Assembly (NCBI RefSeq): GCF_004151105.1
Contig: NZ_PHRF01000026.1
Span: 1-64,000 of the forward strand
Direction of reading: 5' to 3'
DNA: 64,000 nt
Source of the DNA: Streptomyces sp. L-9-10
Lineage (GTDB): Bacteria > Actinomycetota > Actinomycetes > Streptomycetales > Streptomycetaceae
The notes beneath the pieces were generated by a model, which saw only the letters and a program-made list of their open reading frames with translations, did not search any database and was not told the origin of the DNA. A program made the translations under genes and the position numbers. Below are positions 20,303 to 29,696 of the stretch, one piece after another; the first letter of the stretch is position 1; each line of letters starts with the position of its first letter.

Positions 20303-21062
20303 CGGAACCGCCTCCTGCTGTTGCTGGCTCGCCCTGCTGGCCTTCGTCGTCGGCTGTGATGCCGGGGACCAGTCTGACGTACGGCGCCGACAGTCGGTGC
20401 GGCTGTGGGTCAAGTCGGAGCGGCGGGTGTCGGAGGCTCCGGGGCCGAGTTGTGCACAGGGCCTTCTTCGAAGCGGATTCCCCGTTAACTCTGAGTGGGA
20501 GTAGTAGTAGGGCCTGTGGAAACCGTGGATAACGTCATCCGCGCAGGTCAGACCCGTTTTTTTGTCCACCGACCCTGTGGGCGCCGTCCGTGGACAACCC
20601 GGTCGTTCTGTGGACGGGCGAAAGTTCTGCACAACCGATGCACAGGGCACAGGGACTTCTCCCCAGCCACGTCCCCAGCTTTACCCACGTTCCCCACAGC
20701 CCAATCGACCTCCTTGGTGTGATGCCTTTCACTCGACTCAGCGATCCCGGGCGTTTCGTTGCCGAACAGTGGACAGGGGTGTGGAGAAGCTGTGGGAAAG
20801 AGAGGCCTGCCTGTGGGCCGCCAGTGGACAACAGCGACGGCGCCCTGTGGAAGAATTTTCCGTCCACAGTCTGTGGAGCAGCGTCGACCACAAATCCACA
20901 GGGCCCTGACCTGGGCTGATCCACTTCCGCTCGGTGCGCCTGTGGATGCGATCTGGACAACTTCCCGGTCCCCAGGCTGTGGACGGAAGATCGCGAGCCG
21001 ATCTGTGGAGAAGACCCCTCCACCCCCAGGTATTCGAACAGCCAGGGCCGGGCGGCGACACG

Positions 21063-21087
21063 CGGACCCCGGCCGCCCCGGGGTCCG
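21063..21087 (-). terminator. Second hairpin beyond dnaA
   Basis: Perfect 10-bp arms (CGGACCCCGG and complement) at 21063-21072 and 21078-21087 flank a 5-base loop. It lies beyond the main dnaA terminator toward oriC and may back it up. Confidence 0.55.
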
Positions 21088-21099
21088 TACAGCGCGAAA

Positions 21100-21140
21100 A
21101 GGCGCTCAGGGACCGTCGTGGACGATGTCCCTGAGCGCCT
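21100..21140 (-). terminator. dnaA terminator
   Basis: Perfect 14-bp arms at 21100-21113 and 21127-21140 flank a 13-base loop. On the minus strand it begins 25 bases after the dnaA stop, so dnaA transcription should end before it enters oriC. Confidence 0.85.
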
Positions 21141-21164
21141 CGGCAGCGGGCGGAGAGCCGGCTG

Positions 21165-22940
21165 TCAGCCGTTCTTGATGCGGTTGGTGAGCTCCGTGAC
21201 CTGGTTGTAGATCGAGCGCCGCTCGGCCATCAGCGCGCGGATCTTCCGGTCCGCGTGCATCACGGTCGTATGGTCCCTGCCGCCGAACTGCGCGCCGATC
21301 TTGGGCAGGGAGAGATCGGTCAGCTCACGGCAGAGGTACATCGCGATCTGCCGGGCGGTCACCAGCACCCGGCTCCTGGACGAGCCGCAGAGGTCCTCCA
21401 CCGTCAGCCCGAAGTAGTCGGCGGTCGCCGCCATGATGGCGCTCGCGGTGATCTCCGGGGCCGAGTCCTCCCCGCCCGGGATCAGATCCTTGAGGACGAT
21501 CTCGGTGAGCCCGAGGTCCACCGGCTGCCGGTTGAGCGAGGCGAACGCCGTCACCCGGATCAGCGCGCCCTCCAGTTCGCGGATGTTCCGCGAGATCCGG
21601 GAGGCGATGAACTCCAGTACCTCGGGCGGGGCGTTGAGCTGCTCCTGCACCGCCTTCTTACGGAGGATCGCGATACGCGTCTCCAGCTCCGGCGGCTGGA
21701 CGTCGGTCGTCAGGCCCCACTCGAAGCGGTTGCGGAGCCGGTCCTCCAGAGTGATCAGCTGCTTGGGCGGCCGGTCCGAGGAGAGCACGATCTGCTTGTT
21801 GGCGTTGTGGAGCGTGTTGAAGGTGTGGAAGAACTCCTCCTGCGTCGACTCCTTGCTCGCCAGGAACTGGATGTCGTCGACCAGCAGGATGTCGACATCC
21901 CGGTACCGCTTGCGGAAGGTGTCGCCCTTGCCGTCGCGGATCGAGTTGATGAACTCGTTCGTGAACTCCTCGGAGCTCACATACCGCACGCGCGTGCCGG
22001 GGTAGAGGCTGCGCGCGTAGTGCCCGATGGCGTGGAGCAGATGCGTCTTGCCGAGCCCGGACTCCCCGTAGATGAAGAGCGGGTTGTACGCCTTCGCCGG
22101 GGCCTCGGCGACCGCGACCGCGGCCGCGTGCGCGAACCGGTTGGACGCCCCGATGACGAACGTGTCGAAGAGGTACTTGGGATTCAGCCGGGCGTGCGGC
22201 TCTCCCGGACCGGGCGCCGGGGCGGGCTGGGCGCCCAGCGGCCCCAGCGGTCCGCCGCGCGGACCCCCGCGGCCGACATTGGGCCCGCCGCCGTGGCGCG
22301 GTGACGGCGGCTCCTGGAGATCGTGCCGTTCGGGACGCTGCTCGTACGGAGAGTGCTCGGGCCCCTGCGGCTGCCGGTAGTCGTGCTGCGGCTGCTGCTG
22401 ATGAGCGGTGGCGTACGGATCACGGTCCTGGTAGCCGCCCAGCCGGGGCTGCTGCCAGGACAGGTCCTCCTGGGTCCGCGGCCAGGCGCCGGGGTCGGGG
22501 CGCTGCTGCTGATAGTCCGGGTACGCGGGCCGTACCGACGGCATGCCGTCGTCCGACGGGCGGTGCCCGTAGCCGTCGTATGTATCGCCCTGCCGCTGTT
22601 CGTCATGGGACGGCCCCTGGTAACGGTGCTGCTGGGGCACGGGCGGGGCCGGCGGCGTGGGCTCGGCGGCCGAGTCGTCCACGGTGATGGCGATCCGGAT
22701 GGGCCGGCCGCACTCATGGCTCAGCGTCTCGCTGATGAGAGGGGCGAGCCGGCCCTCCAGGACCCTCTTGCCCCATTCATTGGGGACGGCGAGCAGTGCG
22801 GTGTCGGCGACCAGTGCGAGAGGCTGACAGCGTTCGATCCACTGTTTGTCCTTGGGCTCGACGCCCTGCTGGCCCTCCCTGAGGAGCTGCTCCAGCACTC
22901 GTGGCCACACTGCGGCAAGATCGGCAGGTACATCAGCCAC
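21165..22940 (-). CDS. dnaA: Chromosomal replication initiator DnaA
   Basis: The 591-residue initiator binds DnaA boxes in oriC and opens the origin. Domain I (1-90) begins [20 protein letters not shown]. Domain II (about 91-250) is unusually long and Pro/Gln/Gly/Arg-rich, a streptomycete trait. The AAA+ domain has Walker A GESGLGKT at 292-299, Walker [14 protein letters not shown] and a sensor region. Domain IV ends with the DnaA signature [21 protein letters not shown]. The GTG start at 22940 follows GCGAGAGAG. Two consensus DnaA boxes lie upstream, so autoregulation is likely. Confidence 0.98.
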   Translation of the reverse strand: MADVPADLAAVWPRVLEQLLREGQQGVEPKDKQWIERCQPLALVADTALLAVPNEWGKRVLEGRLAPLISETLSHECGRPIRIAITVDDSAAEPTPPAPPVPQQHRYQGPSHDEQRQGDTYDGYGHRPSDDGMPSVRPAYPDYQQQRPDPGAWPRTQEDLSWQQPRLGGYQDRDPYATAHQQQPQHDYRQPQGPEHSPYEQRPERHDLQEPPSPRHGGGPNVGRGGPRGGPLGPLGAQPAPAPGPGEPHARLNPKYLFDTFVIGASNRFAHAAAVAVAEAPAKAYNPLFIYGESGLGKTHLLHAIGHYARSLYPGTRVRYVSSEEFTNEFINSIRDGKGDTFRKRYRDVDILLVDDIQFLASKESTQEEFFHTFNTLHNANKQIVLSSDRPPKQLITLEDRLRNRFEWGLTTDVQPPELETRIAILRKKAVQEQLNAPPEVLEFIASRISRNIRELEGALIRVTAFASLNRQPVDLGLTEIVLKDLIPGGEDSAPEITASAIMAATADYFGLTVEDLCGSSRSRVLVTARQIAMYLCRELTDLSLPKIGAQFGGRDHTTVMHADRKIRALMAERRSIYNQVTELTNRIKNG

Positions 22941-23316
22941 AAGGCACGCTCTCTCGCAGGTCCTGGTCCCACGAATGTGTGGTTCTCGGGACGGGATGGG
23001 AAGACCGGCAGGAAATGAAGCCGGAGTTCAGCCACGGTAGTCAGGGCGACCCGCGCGGTTCAAGTTGTTGTCCACAGCCTGTGCACAATGGAACCCGGCC
23101 TGGAACTGGTTTGACCGGATGGCGTAGCCGCGCGTACCGTGACCAGGTCGAGTTGTCGATGGCTGCTGCCGCCTGCCTCCGATGGGCAAAGATCACGATC
23201 TGTGGTTATGAAGCGGTGCACTCGAGCGTGATCGCGAGCTTCTCAGGTTCTCGTGGGCGCACGGTGACAGCCAGGCGATGTCCCGCCGTCCACACATCAT
23301 TTTCTGGAGCCCCCGA
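22941..23316. other. dnaA-rpmH divergent promoter region
   Basis: This 376-bp region separates dnaA from rpmH. It contains a perfect DnaA box at 23068-23076 and a near box at 23080-23088. A plus-strand candidate promoter for rpmH has TTGACC at 23111-23116 and TACCGT at 23135-23140 with an 18-bp spacer. The layout suits shared control of dnaA and the ribosomal/RNase P genes. No extra gene was found. Confidence 0.6.
23068..23088. promoter_or_regulatory. DnaA boxes in the dnaA promoter region
   Basis: TTGTCCACA (23068-23076) is the exact Streptomyces consensus. TGTGCACAA (23080-23088) is a second, inverted box with one mismatch, starting 4 bases later. Boxes before dnaA are known to mediate autorepression in Streptomyces. 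Confidence 0.75.
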
Positions 23317-23454
23317 GTGAGCAAGCGCACCTTCCAGCCGAACAACCGTCGTCGCGCCAAGACCCACGGGTTCCGGCTGCGGATGCGTACCCGTGCCGGC
23401 CGCGCGATTCTCGCGACCCGCCGTGGCAAGGGTCGCGCCCGTCTGTCGGCCTGA
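23317..23454 (+). CDS. rpmH: Ribosomal protein bL34
   Basis: The 45-residue protein reads [20 protein letters not shown] and ends [10 protein letters not shown], matching bL34 throughout. The GTG start follows GGAG 7 bases upstream. It is the first gene of the rpmH-rnpA-yidD-yidC-jag cluster to the right of oriC, the order found in most bacteria. Confidence 0.98.
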   Translation: MSKRTFQPNNRRRAKTHGFRLRMRTRAGRAILATRRGKGRARLSA

Positions 23455-23480
23455 TCGCCTGATCGCCAACAGGTCATGAC

Positions 23481-23852
23481 GTGCTGCCTACCGAGAATCG
23501 GCTGAGGCGGCGCGAGGACTTCGCGACCGCGGTACGCCGGGGACGCCGGGCCGGACGCCCGCTTCTCGTCGTCCATCTACGTAGCGGTGCAACGGACCCG
23601 CACGCGCCTGGGGAGAGCGCCTCCCCGACGCGTGCGGGTTTCGTCGTGAGCAAGGCCGTGGGTGGAGCCGTCGTCCGTAACCAGGTGAAGCGGCGACTGC
23701 GTCATCTGATACGCGAACGACTGTCCGAGCTGCCCCCCGGTAGCCTGGTTGTCGTACGGGCGCTGCCCGGAGCAGGCGACGCCGAATACGCACACCTGGC
23801 CCGAGACCTGGACGCCGCCTTTCAGCGGCTGCTGGGAGGGGGCACACGATGA
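23481..23852 (+). CDS. rnpA: Ribonuclease P protein component
   Basis: The 123-residue protein assists the RNase P RNA in 5' maturation of tRNA precursors. It starts [20 protein letters not shown] (GTG) and carries the family RNR motif [16 protein letters not shown]. It begins 26 bases after rpmH and its stop overlaps the yidD start by 4 bases (ATGA), so translation of the two is coupled. Confidence 0.97.
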   Translation: MLPTENRLRRREDFATAVRRGRRAGRPLLVVHLRSGATDPHAPGESASPTRAGFVVSKAVGGAVVRNQVKRRLRHLIRERLSELPPGSLVVVRALPGAGDAEYAHLARDLDAAFQRLLGGGTR

Positions 23853-24208
23853 AATACCCGCTGCTGGCTCTGATCAAGCTGTACCAGTGGACGATCAGCC
23901 CGCTCCTCGGGCCCGTCTGCCGGTACTACCCGTCGTGCTCGCACTACGGATACACGGCCATCGACCGGCATGGCGCGGTGAAGGGCACGGCGCTGACCGC
24001 CTGGCGCATTCTGCGGTGCAATCCGTGGTCGCCGGGTGGTGTGGACCATGTCCCGCCGCGCAAACGCCCGCGTTGGCATGAATCGCTGCGCAATGCCTGG
24101 CGTGGCGATAAGGGCGGACACTCCGCCGCTGGCGTGCCCTCCGGGGGATCGGCCCCCGACGCCCCGAGTCCGGCCGCAGAGACCTCGCCCAAAGCTCAAG
24201 GAGCCTGA
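23849..24208 (+). CDS. yidD: Membrane protein insertion efficiency factor YidD
   Basis: The 119-residue protein starts [20 protein letters not shown] and has the family Cys pair region [16 protein letters not shown] and [15 protein letters not shown], which define YidD. YidD is a small amphipathic membrane-associated factor that helps YidC insert membrane proteins. The C-terminus is extended by about 35 Pro/Ala/Ser-rich residues. It overlaps rnpA by 4 bases and ends 3 bases before yidC. Confidence 0.95.
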   Translation: MKYPLLALIKLYQWTISPLLGPVCRYYPSCSHYGYTAIDRHGAVKGTALTAWRILRCNPWSPGGVDHVPPRKRPRWHESLRNAWRGDKGGHSAAGVPSGGSAPDAPSPAAETSPKAQGA

Positions 24209-24211
24209 TTA

Positions 24212-25492
24212 GTGGACACGATTGCCAGTTTCTTCAGTTTTATCACCACACCTGTGTCATGGGTCATCGTCCAGTTTCACTCGCTGTACGGGATGATTTT
24301 CGGCCCCGACACGGGCTGGGCCTGGGGACTGTCCATCGTGTCCCTGGTGGTACTGATCCGGATCTGTCTGATCCCGCTGTTCGTCAAGCAGATCAAGTCG
24401 ACCCGGAACATGCAGGTGCTCCAGCCCAAGATGAAGGCGATCCAGGAGCGCTACAAGAACGACAAACAGCGTCAGTCCGAAGAGATGATGAAGCTGTACA
24501 AGGAGACGGGCACCAACCCGCTCTCCTCCTGTCTTCCCATCCTGGCGCAGTCGCCGTTCTTCTTCGCCCTCTACCACGTGCTCTCCAGCATCGCGAGCGG
24601 CAAGACCGTCGGCGTCATCGATGACCAGAGGCTGCTGGACAGCGCGCGTCAGGCGCATATCTTCGGTGCCCCGCTGGCCGCCAAGTTCATGGACAGCGCC
24701 GACAAGGTCGCGTCCCTGAACGCCTCCCTGACCGATGTGCGGATCGTCACCGCGATCATGATCGTGATGATGTCGGCGTCGCAGTTCTACACGCAGCGCC
24801 AGCTGATGACGAAGAACGTCGACCTGACGGTCAAGACGCCGTACATGCAGCAGCAGAAGATGCTGATGTACATCTTCCCGCTGATCTTCGCCGTCACGGG
24901 TGTCAACTTCCCCGTCGGTGTGCTCGTCTACTGGCTGACCACCAACGTGTGGACCATGGGCCAGCAGATGTATGTGATCAACCAGAACCCGACCCCGGGC
25001 AGCAAGGCGCAGGACCAGTACCTGCAGCGTCTGCTGAAGACCATCACCACGCACAGCGAGGTGCGGTCCCGCCGTAAGCGCACGATCGTCCAGGCGATCG
25101 TGGCCAAGGGGCCGGATCGCAATGACAACGAGCGTAAGTTCGTCACGAGCCTGGCCAAGGCGGGGCTGGCCGCACAGCCCGACGGAACGGTGATCAAGAG
25201 CGACACCGCCGCCGCCGAGGCCGAGTCCGGTGCCGCGGCGAGGCGGCACCAGCCCAAGCGCCAGACCAAGGCGAAGCGGCAGGCCGCCGCCACCCCGTCG
25301 GGTACGGACAAGCCCGAGCAGCCCAAGGACTCCGAGGCCGCTGGTGAGCCGGCGAAGACTTCGTTGCAGAAGGGCGAGCCGCAGGACACCGCGTCCAAGC
25401 CGACGGGCAAGCCCGCCGCCGGTTCCGCACGCCAAGCCAAGTCGGGGCAGCGTAAGGGCCAGCAGCGGCCCAAGCACCCGTCCAAGAAGTAA
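24212..25492 (+). CDS. yidC: Membrane protein insertase YidC/Oxa1
   Basis: The 426-residue insertase has the usual core of five transmembrane helices. The conserved Arg lies in the groove segment [20 protein letters not shown]. The coiled cytoplasmic loop [20 protein letters not shown] and the C-terminal helices are also present. Residues about 330-426 form a long basic Lys/Pro/Ala-rich tail that can contact the ribosome. The GTG start follows AAGGAG. It works with SecYEG or alone on small membrane proteins. Confidence 0.97.
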   Translation: MDTIASFFSFITTPVSWVIVQFHSLYGMIFGPDTGWAWGLSIVSLVVLIRICLIPLFVKQIKSTRNMQVLQPKMKAIQERYKNDKQRQSEEMMKLYKETGTNPLSSCLPILAQSPFFFALYHVLSSIASGKTVGVIDDQRLLDSARQAHIFGAPLAAKFMDSADKVASLNASLTDVRIVTAIMIVMMSASQFYTQRQLMTKNVDLTVKTPYMQQQKMLMYIFPLIFAVTGVNFPVGVLVYWLTTNVWTMGQQMYVINQNPTPGSKAQDQYLQRLLKTITTHSEVRSRRKRTIVQAIVAKGPDRNDNERKFVTSLAKAGLAAQPDGTVIKSDTAAAEAESGAAARRHQPKRQTKAKRQAAATPSGTDKPEQPKDSEAAGEPAKTSLQKGEPQDTASKPTGKPAAGSARQAKSGQRKGQQRPKHPSKK

Positions 25493-25506
25493 GAAGGAGT
25501 CCATCC

Positions 25507-26025
25507 GTGACGGAAGGCACCATCTCCGCCGCCGAGTCCGCCGACGAGGGGGGCGACACCCTGACCCGCCTGGAGCAGGAAGGGGAGATCGCGGCCGACT
25601 ACCTCGAAGGTCTGCTCGATATCGCTGATCTCGACGGCGATATCGACATGGACGTCGAGGCCGACCGGGCCGCGGTCTCGATCATCAGCGACTCGGCACG
25701 GGACCTGCAGAAGCTTGTCGGACGCGACGGTGAGGTGCTGGAGGCACTTCAGGAGCTGACTCGGCTCGCCGTGCACCGGGAGACCGGGGACCGCAGCCGG
25801 CTGATGCTGGACATCGCCGGCTTCCGGGCCAAGAAGCGCACCGAGCTGGCCCAGCTGGGCGCCAAGGCCGCGGACGAGGTGAAGAGCACCGGTGAGCCGG
25901 TGAAGCTGAAGCCCATGACGCCCTTCGAGCGGAAGGTCGTGCATGACGCGGTCGCCGCCGCGGGTCTGCGGAGTGAGTCCGAGGGCGAGGAGCCGCAGCG
26001 CTTCGTCGTGGTGCTCCCTGCCTGA
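25507..26025 (+). CDS. jag: KH/R3H RNA-binding protein Jag
   Basis: The 172-residue protein has an acidic N-terminus, a KH-like domain (RDLQKLVGRDGEVLEALQEL) and a C-terminal R3H domain (PFERKVVHDAVAAAGLRSES). It matches the Jag/SpoIIIJ-associated family encoded after yidC in many Gram-positives. The GTG start follows AAGGAG. It starts 14 bases after yidC and ends the cluster, followed by a terminator. Confidence 0.93.
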   Translation: MTEGTISAAESADEGGDTLTRLEQEGEIAADYLEGLLDIADLDGDIDMDVEADRAAVSIISDSARDLQKLVGRDGEVLEALQELTRLAVHRETGDRSRLMLDIAGFRAKKRTELAQLGAKAADEVKSTGEPVKLKPMTPFERKVVHDAVAAAGLRSESEGEEPQRFVVVLPA

Positions 26026-26040
26026 GCGGTCCATTCTTTT

Positions 26041-26069
26041 CGGCCCCGTCTGTTGCGCAGACGGGGCCG
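26041..26069 (+). terminator. Terminator of the rpmH-jag cluster
   Basis: Perfect 12-bp arms at 26041-26052 and 26058-26069 flank a 5-base loop and are followed by AGTTTTGTC. It is one of few T-tailed terminators in the window. Confidence 0.88.
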
Positions 26070-26129
26070 AGTTTTGTCAGCCTGATAGTCAGCCACCGGC
26101 CGGTGGTTCGGTATGGAAGGACGGTTCCC

Positions 26130-26846
26130 GTGACGGAGGCAGCAGAGCTTCCCCCCGCACCGGATGAGGCGCGCACTGTTTTCGGTGAGTTCTTTCCGGA
26201 GGCTGTCCGCTACGCGGAACTACTGGCGGACGCGGGGGTCAAGCGTGGCCTGATCGGCCCGCGTGAGGTCCCGCGGCTGTGGGAGCGGCACCTGCTGAAC
26301 TGTGCGGTGCTCTCCGAGGTCGTGTCCGAGGGCGTGACGGTCTGCGATGTCGGTTCGGGCGCGGGGCTCCCCGGGATTCCGCTGGCGCTGGTACGGCCCG
26401 ATCTGAAGATCACGCTGCTGGAACCGCTGCTGCGGCGGACGAACTTTCTTCAGGAAGTCGTCGAGCTGCTCGGTCTGGACCATGTGACGGTGGTGCGTGG
26501 CCGTGCCGAGGAGGTCCTCGGCACCCTGCAGCCGGTCCATGTGGTGACGGCCCGCGCGGTGGCTCCGCTGGACAGGCTGGCGGGCTGGGGGGTGCCCCTG
26601 CTGCGGCCGTACGGCGAGATGCTGGCGCTCAAGGGCGACACGGCCGAGGAGGAGATCAACGGGGCCCGCGCCGCACTGAGCAGGCTCGGTGTGGTGGAGA
26701 CCTCGGTCCTGCATGTCGGTGAGGGCATCGTCGATCCGCTGGCCACCGTGGTGCGTGTGGAGGTCGGGGAGAGCCCCGGCGGTGTGCGGTTCGCCACGAA
26801 GCGGGCCAAGGCCGCACGGGCCGGCCGTGCGCGGCGGCGCCGTTGA
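26130..26846 (+). CDS. rsmG: 16S rRNA (guanine-N7) methyltransferase RsmG
   Basis: The 238-residue enzyme methylates G527 of 16S rRNA using S-adenosylmethionine. The Rossmann motif VCDVGSGAGLPGIPLALVRP lies around residues 72-91. The conserved region LPLLRPYGEMLALKG is matched by VPLLRPYGEMLALKG. A basic tail (RAKAARAGRARRRR) ends it. The GTG at 26130 is chosen because GGAAGGA lies 8 bases upstream. In Streptomyces, rsmG loss is known to raise streptomycin resistance and antibiotic production. It has its own promoter after the jag terminator. Confidence 0.96.
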   Translation: MTEAAELPPAPDEARTVFGEFFPEAVRYAELLADAGVKRGLIGPREVPRLWERHLLNCAVLSEVVSEGVTVCDVGSGAGLPGIPLALVRPDLKITLLEPLLRRTNFLQEVVELLGLDHVTVVRGRAEEVLGTLQPVHVVTARAVAPLDRLAGWGVPLLRPYGEMLALKGDTAEEEINGARAALSRLGVVETSVLHVGEGIVDPLATVVRVEVGESPGGVRFATKRAKAARAGRARRRR

Positions 26847-26948
26847 GCCGTACAGTCCGTACTGCCTATCAGTGATGCTCCATACAAGCTGCCATACCTA
26901 TGCAACGCGGAGTGTCGTGACGGTGTAGCTCTGCGGCCCGTGCATCGT

Positions 26949-26962
26949 GTTTCACGTGAAAC
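26949..26962. other. parS: parS site 1 (parA upstream region)
   Basis: GTTTCACGTGAAAC is the perfect 14-bp ParB-binding palindrome. It lies about 100 bases before the parA start, so ParB could also affect parAB transcription. Confidence 0.95.
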
Positions 26963-27048
26963 GTCGCTCACTGCTGCAGGGAATCATCGGCCGTGGCCGC
27001 GCTGCTGCTACACCGCGCGGCCGAAAGCCCCTCGCAAGGGGGACGGAG

Positions 27049-27057
27049 TTGTCCACA
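27049..27057 (+). promoter_or_regulatory. Perfect DnaA box at the parA start
   Basis: TTGTCCACA lies 4-12 bases before the proposed parA ATG, between it and the GGACGGAG ribosome-site candidate. DnaA bound here could block parA expression. Chance occurrence cannot be excluded. Confidence 0.55.
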
Positions 27058-27060
27058 GTG

Positions 27061-28188
27061 ATGGATTCCTCCACAGAACCACGGGCCTCGCTGGTTCACG
27101 ACCCCGAAAGCATGGCAGGCTCTGTCCATTGCGAGTCTGAAGTCGAGGAGAGTGAATCCTTGCGGTCCGACGCCAACATCGCGGGACCGATGACCGATCC
27201 GGTCCCCGGTCCCCGTACCGAGTCGGCGGGGGAGGATGTTTCACGTGAAACACCGCCCCCGATGGACGACACCCCCATTGGCCGTGCGGCCCAACTGGCG
27301 GTGGAGGCACTGGGCCGCGCCGGTGAGGGTCTGCCCCGCCCAGAGCAGACGCGTGTCATGGTTGTCGCCAACCAGAAGGGCGGCGTAGGGAAGACCACCA
27401 CCACGGTCAATCTCGCCGCCTCGCTCGCGCTCCATGGCGCGCGCGTGCTGGTGGTCGACCTCGACCCCCAGGGCAACGCCTCCACGGCGCTCGGGATCGA
27501 CCATCACGCCGAAGTTCCCTCGATCTATGACGTCCTGGTGGAGAGCAAGCCACTTTCGGAAGTGGTCCAGCCTGTCCCGGACGTCGAAGGTCTCTTCTGT
27601 GCCCCGGCCACCATCGATCTCGCCGGTGCGGAGATCGAGCTGGTCTCGCTGGTGGCACGGGAGAGCCGACTGCAGCGGGCGATCGAAGCGTACGAGCAGC
27701 CGTTGGACTACATCCTCATCGACTGCCCGCCCTCGCTCGGCCTGCTGACCGTCAATGCGATGGTCGCCGGCGCGGAGGTGCTGATCCCTATCCAGTGCGA
27801 GTACTACGCGCTGGAGGGGCTGGGTCAGCTGCTGCGGAACGTCGACCTGGTGCGGGGGCATCTCAACCCCACACTGCATGTCTCGACGATCCTGCTGACC
27901 ATGTACGACGGCAGGACGCGGCTCGCCTCGCAGGTGGCGGACGAGGTACGGAGCCACTTCGGCAAGGAGGTGCTGCGGACGAGCATCCCTCGTTCTGTAC
28001 GTATCTCCGAGGCGCCGAGCTATGGGCAGACGGTGCTGACCTACGATCCGGGGTCCAGTGGCTCCCTGTCGTATCTCGAAGCCGCCCGTGAGATCGCGCT
28101 ACGGGGGGTCGGGGTCCACTACGACGCCCAGCAGGCCCATGTGGACAGTCAGAACAGTCAGCAGAGTATGTCGGAGGGGATCCAGTGA
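27061..28188 (+). CDS. parA: Chromosome-partitioning ATPase ParA
   Basis: This ATPase moves ParB-bound origins and, in Streptomyces, positions them at the hyphal tip and in spores. The 375-residue reading starts [20 protein letters not shown]. It carries the deviant Walker [11 protein letters not shown] and Walker B-type [11 protein letters not shown] and [15 protein letters not shown]. The start is uncertain: ATG at 27061 has GGACGGAG 13 bases upstream, and ATG at 27112 gives a 358-residue protein closer to other streptomycete ParA. The poorly conserved N-terminal 90 residues contain parS site 2. The gene overlaps parB by 4 bases (GTGA). Confidence 0.95.
   Translation: MDSSTEPRASLVHDPESMAGSVHCESEVEESESLRSDANIAGPMTDPVPGPRTESAGEDVSRETPPPMDDTPIGRAAQLAVEALGRAGEGLPRPEQTRVMVVANQKGGVGKTTTTVNLAASLALHGARVLVVDLDPQGNASTALGIDHHAEVPSIYDVLVESKPLSEVVQPVPDVEGLFCAPATIDLAGAEIELVSLVARESRLQRAIEAYEQPLDYILIDCPPSLGLLTVNAMVAGAEVLIPIQCEYYALEGLGQLLRNVDLVRGHLNPTLHVSTILLTMYDGRTRLASQVADEVRSHFGKEVLRTSIPRSVRISEAPSYGQTVLTYDPGSSGSLSYLEAAREIALRGVGVHYDAQQAHVDSQNSQQSMSEGIQ
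27238..27251. other. parS: parS site 2 (inside parA)
   Basis: Perfect GTTTCACGTGAAAC inside the parA coding region, read as VSRET. Extended by one matching pair (T...A) to 16 bp. Confidence 0.95.
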
Positions 28189-29282
28189 GCGAGCGACGCA
28201 GGGGATTGGGACGTGGGCTCGGTGCGCTGATTCCTGCCGCTCCGCAGGAGAAGCAGGTGACCTCTCCAGGAGCGGCCGCTGCCACTCCGGGGGCGGCTCC
28301 CGTACTGACCGCAGAGCGGGGTGTGGCAGCAGCGAAGGTGACGTCGCTGCCACAGGCCGCCATGGCGCCGGAGGCGGAGACGGTGGCGCCGGAGTTCGAG
28401 GCGGCGCCCGAGCCGGCGGCGGCAGGGGCGCACTTCGCCGAAGTGCCGATCGACTCCATCACACCGAACCCCCGCCAGCCGCGCGAGGTGTTCGATGAGG
28501 ACGCCCTCGCCGAACTGATCACCTCCATCAAAGAAGTCGGCCTCCTCCAGCCCGTGGTCGTACGGCAGGTGGGCTCCGAGCGCTACGAGCTCATCATGGG
28601 CGAGCGGCGCTGGCGGGCTTGCCGGGAAGCCGGACTGGAGCGTATTCCGGCGATCGTCCGCGCGACCGACGACGAGAAGCTGCTGCTCGACGCGCTGCTG
28701 GAGAACCTGCACCGTGCCCAGCTGAATCCGCTGGAAGAGGCCGCGGCCTACGACCAGTTGCTCAAGGACTTCAACTGCACGCATGACCAGCTGGCCGACC
28801 GGATCGGCCGCTCACGTCCGCAGGTCTCCAACACGCTCCGGTTGCTGCGTCTCTCTCCCCCGGTACAGCGCAGGGTCGCCGCCGGTGTGCTCTCGGCCGG
28901 CCACGCGAGGGCGCTGCTCGCGCTGGACGACTCCGAGGAACAGGACCGGCTGGCGCACCGCATCGTGGCCGAGGGGCTCTCGGTGCGCGCGGTCGAGGAG
29001 ATCGTGACCCTGATGGGCTCGCGCCCGCAGAATTCCTCCAAGGCGAAGGGTCCGCGGGCCGGCGCCCGGCTGTCGCCGGCGCTGACTGATCTCGCGTCAC
29101 GTCTCTCGGATCGTTTCGAGACCCGGGTGAAGGTGGACCTGGGCCAGAAGAAGGGAAAGATCGTCGTCGAGTTCGCTTCGATAGACGATCTGGACCGGAT
29201 TCTCGGCACCCTCGCCCCCGGTGAGGGGCGCGTCCTGGACAAGGGACTCGCCGAGGAAACCGGGGAAGACGACGAGAGCTGA
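28185..29282 (+). CDS. parB: Chromosome-partitioning protein ParB
   Basis: The 365-residue protein binds parS and spreads to condense the origin region. It starts [20 protein letters not shown] (GTG), the ParA-interacting basic N-terminus. The CTP-binding ParB/Sulfiredoxin domain has the GERRWRAC motif, and the central helix-turn-helix ([20 protein letters not shown]) binds parS. The C-terminal dimerisation domain follows. A 4-base GTGA overlap couples it to parA. The eight parS sites in this window are its targets. Confidence 0.97.
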   Translation: MSERRRGLGRGLGALIPAAPQEKQVTSPGAAAATPGAAPVLTAERGVAAAKVTSLPQAAMAPEAETVAPEFEAAPEPAAAGAHFAEVPIDSITPNPRQPREVFDEDALAELITSIKEVGLLQPVVVRQVGSERYELIMGERRWRACREAGLERIPAIVRATDDEKLLLDALLENLHRAQLNPLEEAAAYDQLLKDFNCTHDQLADRIGRSRPQVSNTLRLLRLSPPVQRRVAAGVLSAGHARALLALDDSEEQDRLAHRIVAEGLSVRAVEEIVTLMGSRPQNSSKAKGPRAGARLSPALTDLASRLSDRFETRVKVDLGQKKGKIVVEFASIDDLDRILGTLAPGEGRVLDKGLAEETGEDDES

Positions 29283-29300
29283 GGCCCTCAAACGGCCTTT

Positions 29301-29341
29301 GGGCGGGCCGTGTTCCACGCTTACCGGAACACGGCCCGCCC
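29301..29341 (+). terminator. parAB terminator
   Basis: Perfect 16-bp arms at 29301-29316 and 29326-29341 flank a 9-base loop, followed by CTTTGCTGTCTC. It begins 19 bases after the parB stop. Confidence 0.88.
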
Positions 29342-29438
29342 TTTGCTGTCTCGCGGTGTGCCGGACATCTTCGGGTGGATACGATGCGTTCTGGTATGGC
29401 GCATCCACCTTGATCCATCCCGGAAGGAGCGCGGGGCC

Positions 29439-29696
29439 ATGCGATCGGTGAGCCGCAGTCGGCTGGTATCGGCTGGACTGGGTCTTGGAGTGCTCGGCGG
29501 TTTCGTCGGCAGCCTGCTTAGGGAGCGGAGCGCGTTGACGGCCGCCCGCGGCGCGGCAGGCGAAGGAAGTGAGGAACAGCCTCCATGGGGCGTCGGCTCG
29601 TACCGCTCACGCTGGACAACCTTTCCGACCTCCCCAAGCGCTGCCGAGCGTGTGTCTTCTGGGAGCTTGATCCGGTCAGCGGAGAAGCAGCGGTAG
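29439..29696 (+). CDS. Possible small membrane protein overlapping the GNAT gene
   Basis: An ATG with AAGGAG 9-11 bases upstream opens an 85-residue frame starting MRSVSRSRLVSAGLGLGVLG. This has a hydrophobic Gly/Leu segment with an Arg-rich front, like a signal anchor. The strong ribosome site is the main support. The frame runs 112 bases into the GNAT gene, and its last third looks like out-of-frame GNAT coding. It may therefore be a leader peptide, a small protein or spurious. Confidence 0.3.
   Translation: MRSVSRSRLVSAGLGLGVLGGFVGSLLRERSALTAARGAAGEGSEEQPPWGVGSYRSRWTTFPTSPSAAERVSSGSLIRSAEKQR

Larger units (their letters stand above)
20303..21164. other. oriC: Chromosomal replication origin oriC
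   Basis: The 862-bp gap between dnaN and dnaA holds about 16 DnaA-box-like nonamers on both strands, none a perfect TTGTCCACA. Best matches are TTGTCCACC (20562-20570), CGTGGACAA (20589-20597) and AGTGGACAA (20823-20831). Other boxes lie at 20515, 20524 (CGTGGATAA), 20609, 20768, 20780, 20846, 20860, 20872, 20892, 20941, 20952, 20978 and 21004 (first bases). They form two blocks, 20515-20617 and 20768-21012, separated by about 150 bp with few boxes. The many degenerate boxes and absence of an E. coli-like AT-rich 13-mer array match known Streptomyces origins. Replication should be bidirectional from here. Confidence 0.93.

Noticed and set aside
20535..21061. Several open frames inside oriC
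   Set aside because: They result from absent stop codons in GC-rich DNA; the region is packed with DnaA boxes and shows no start signals.
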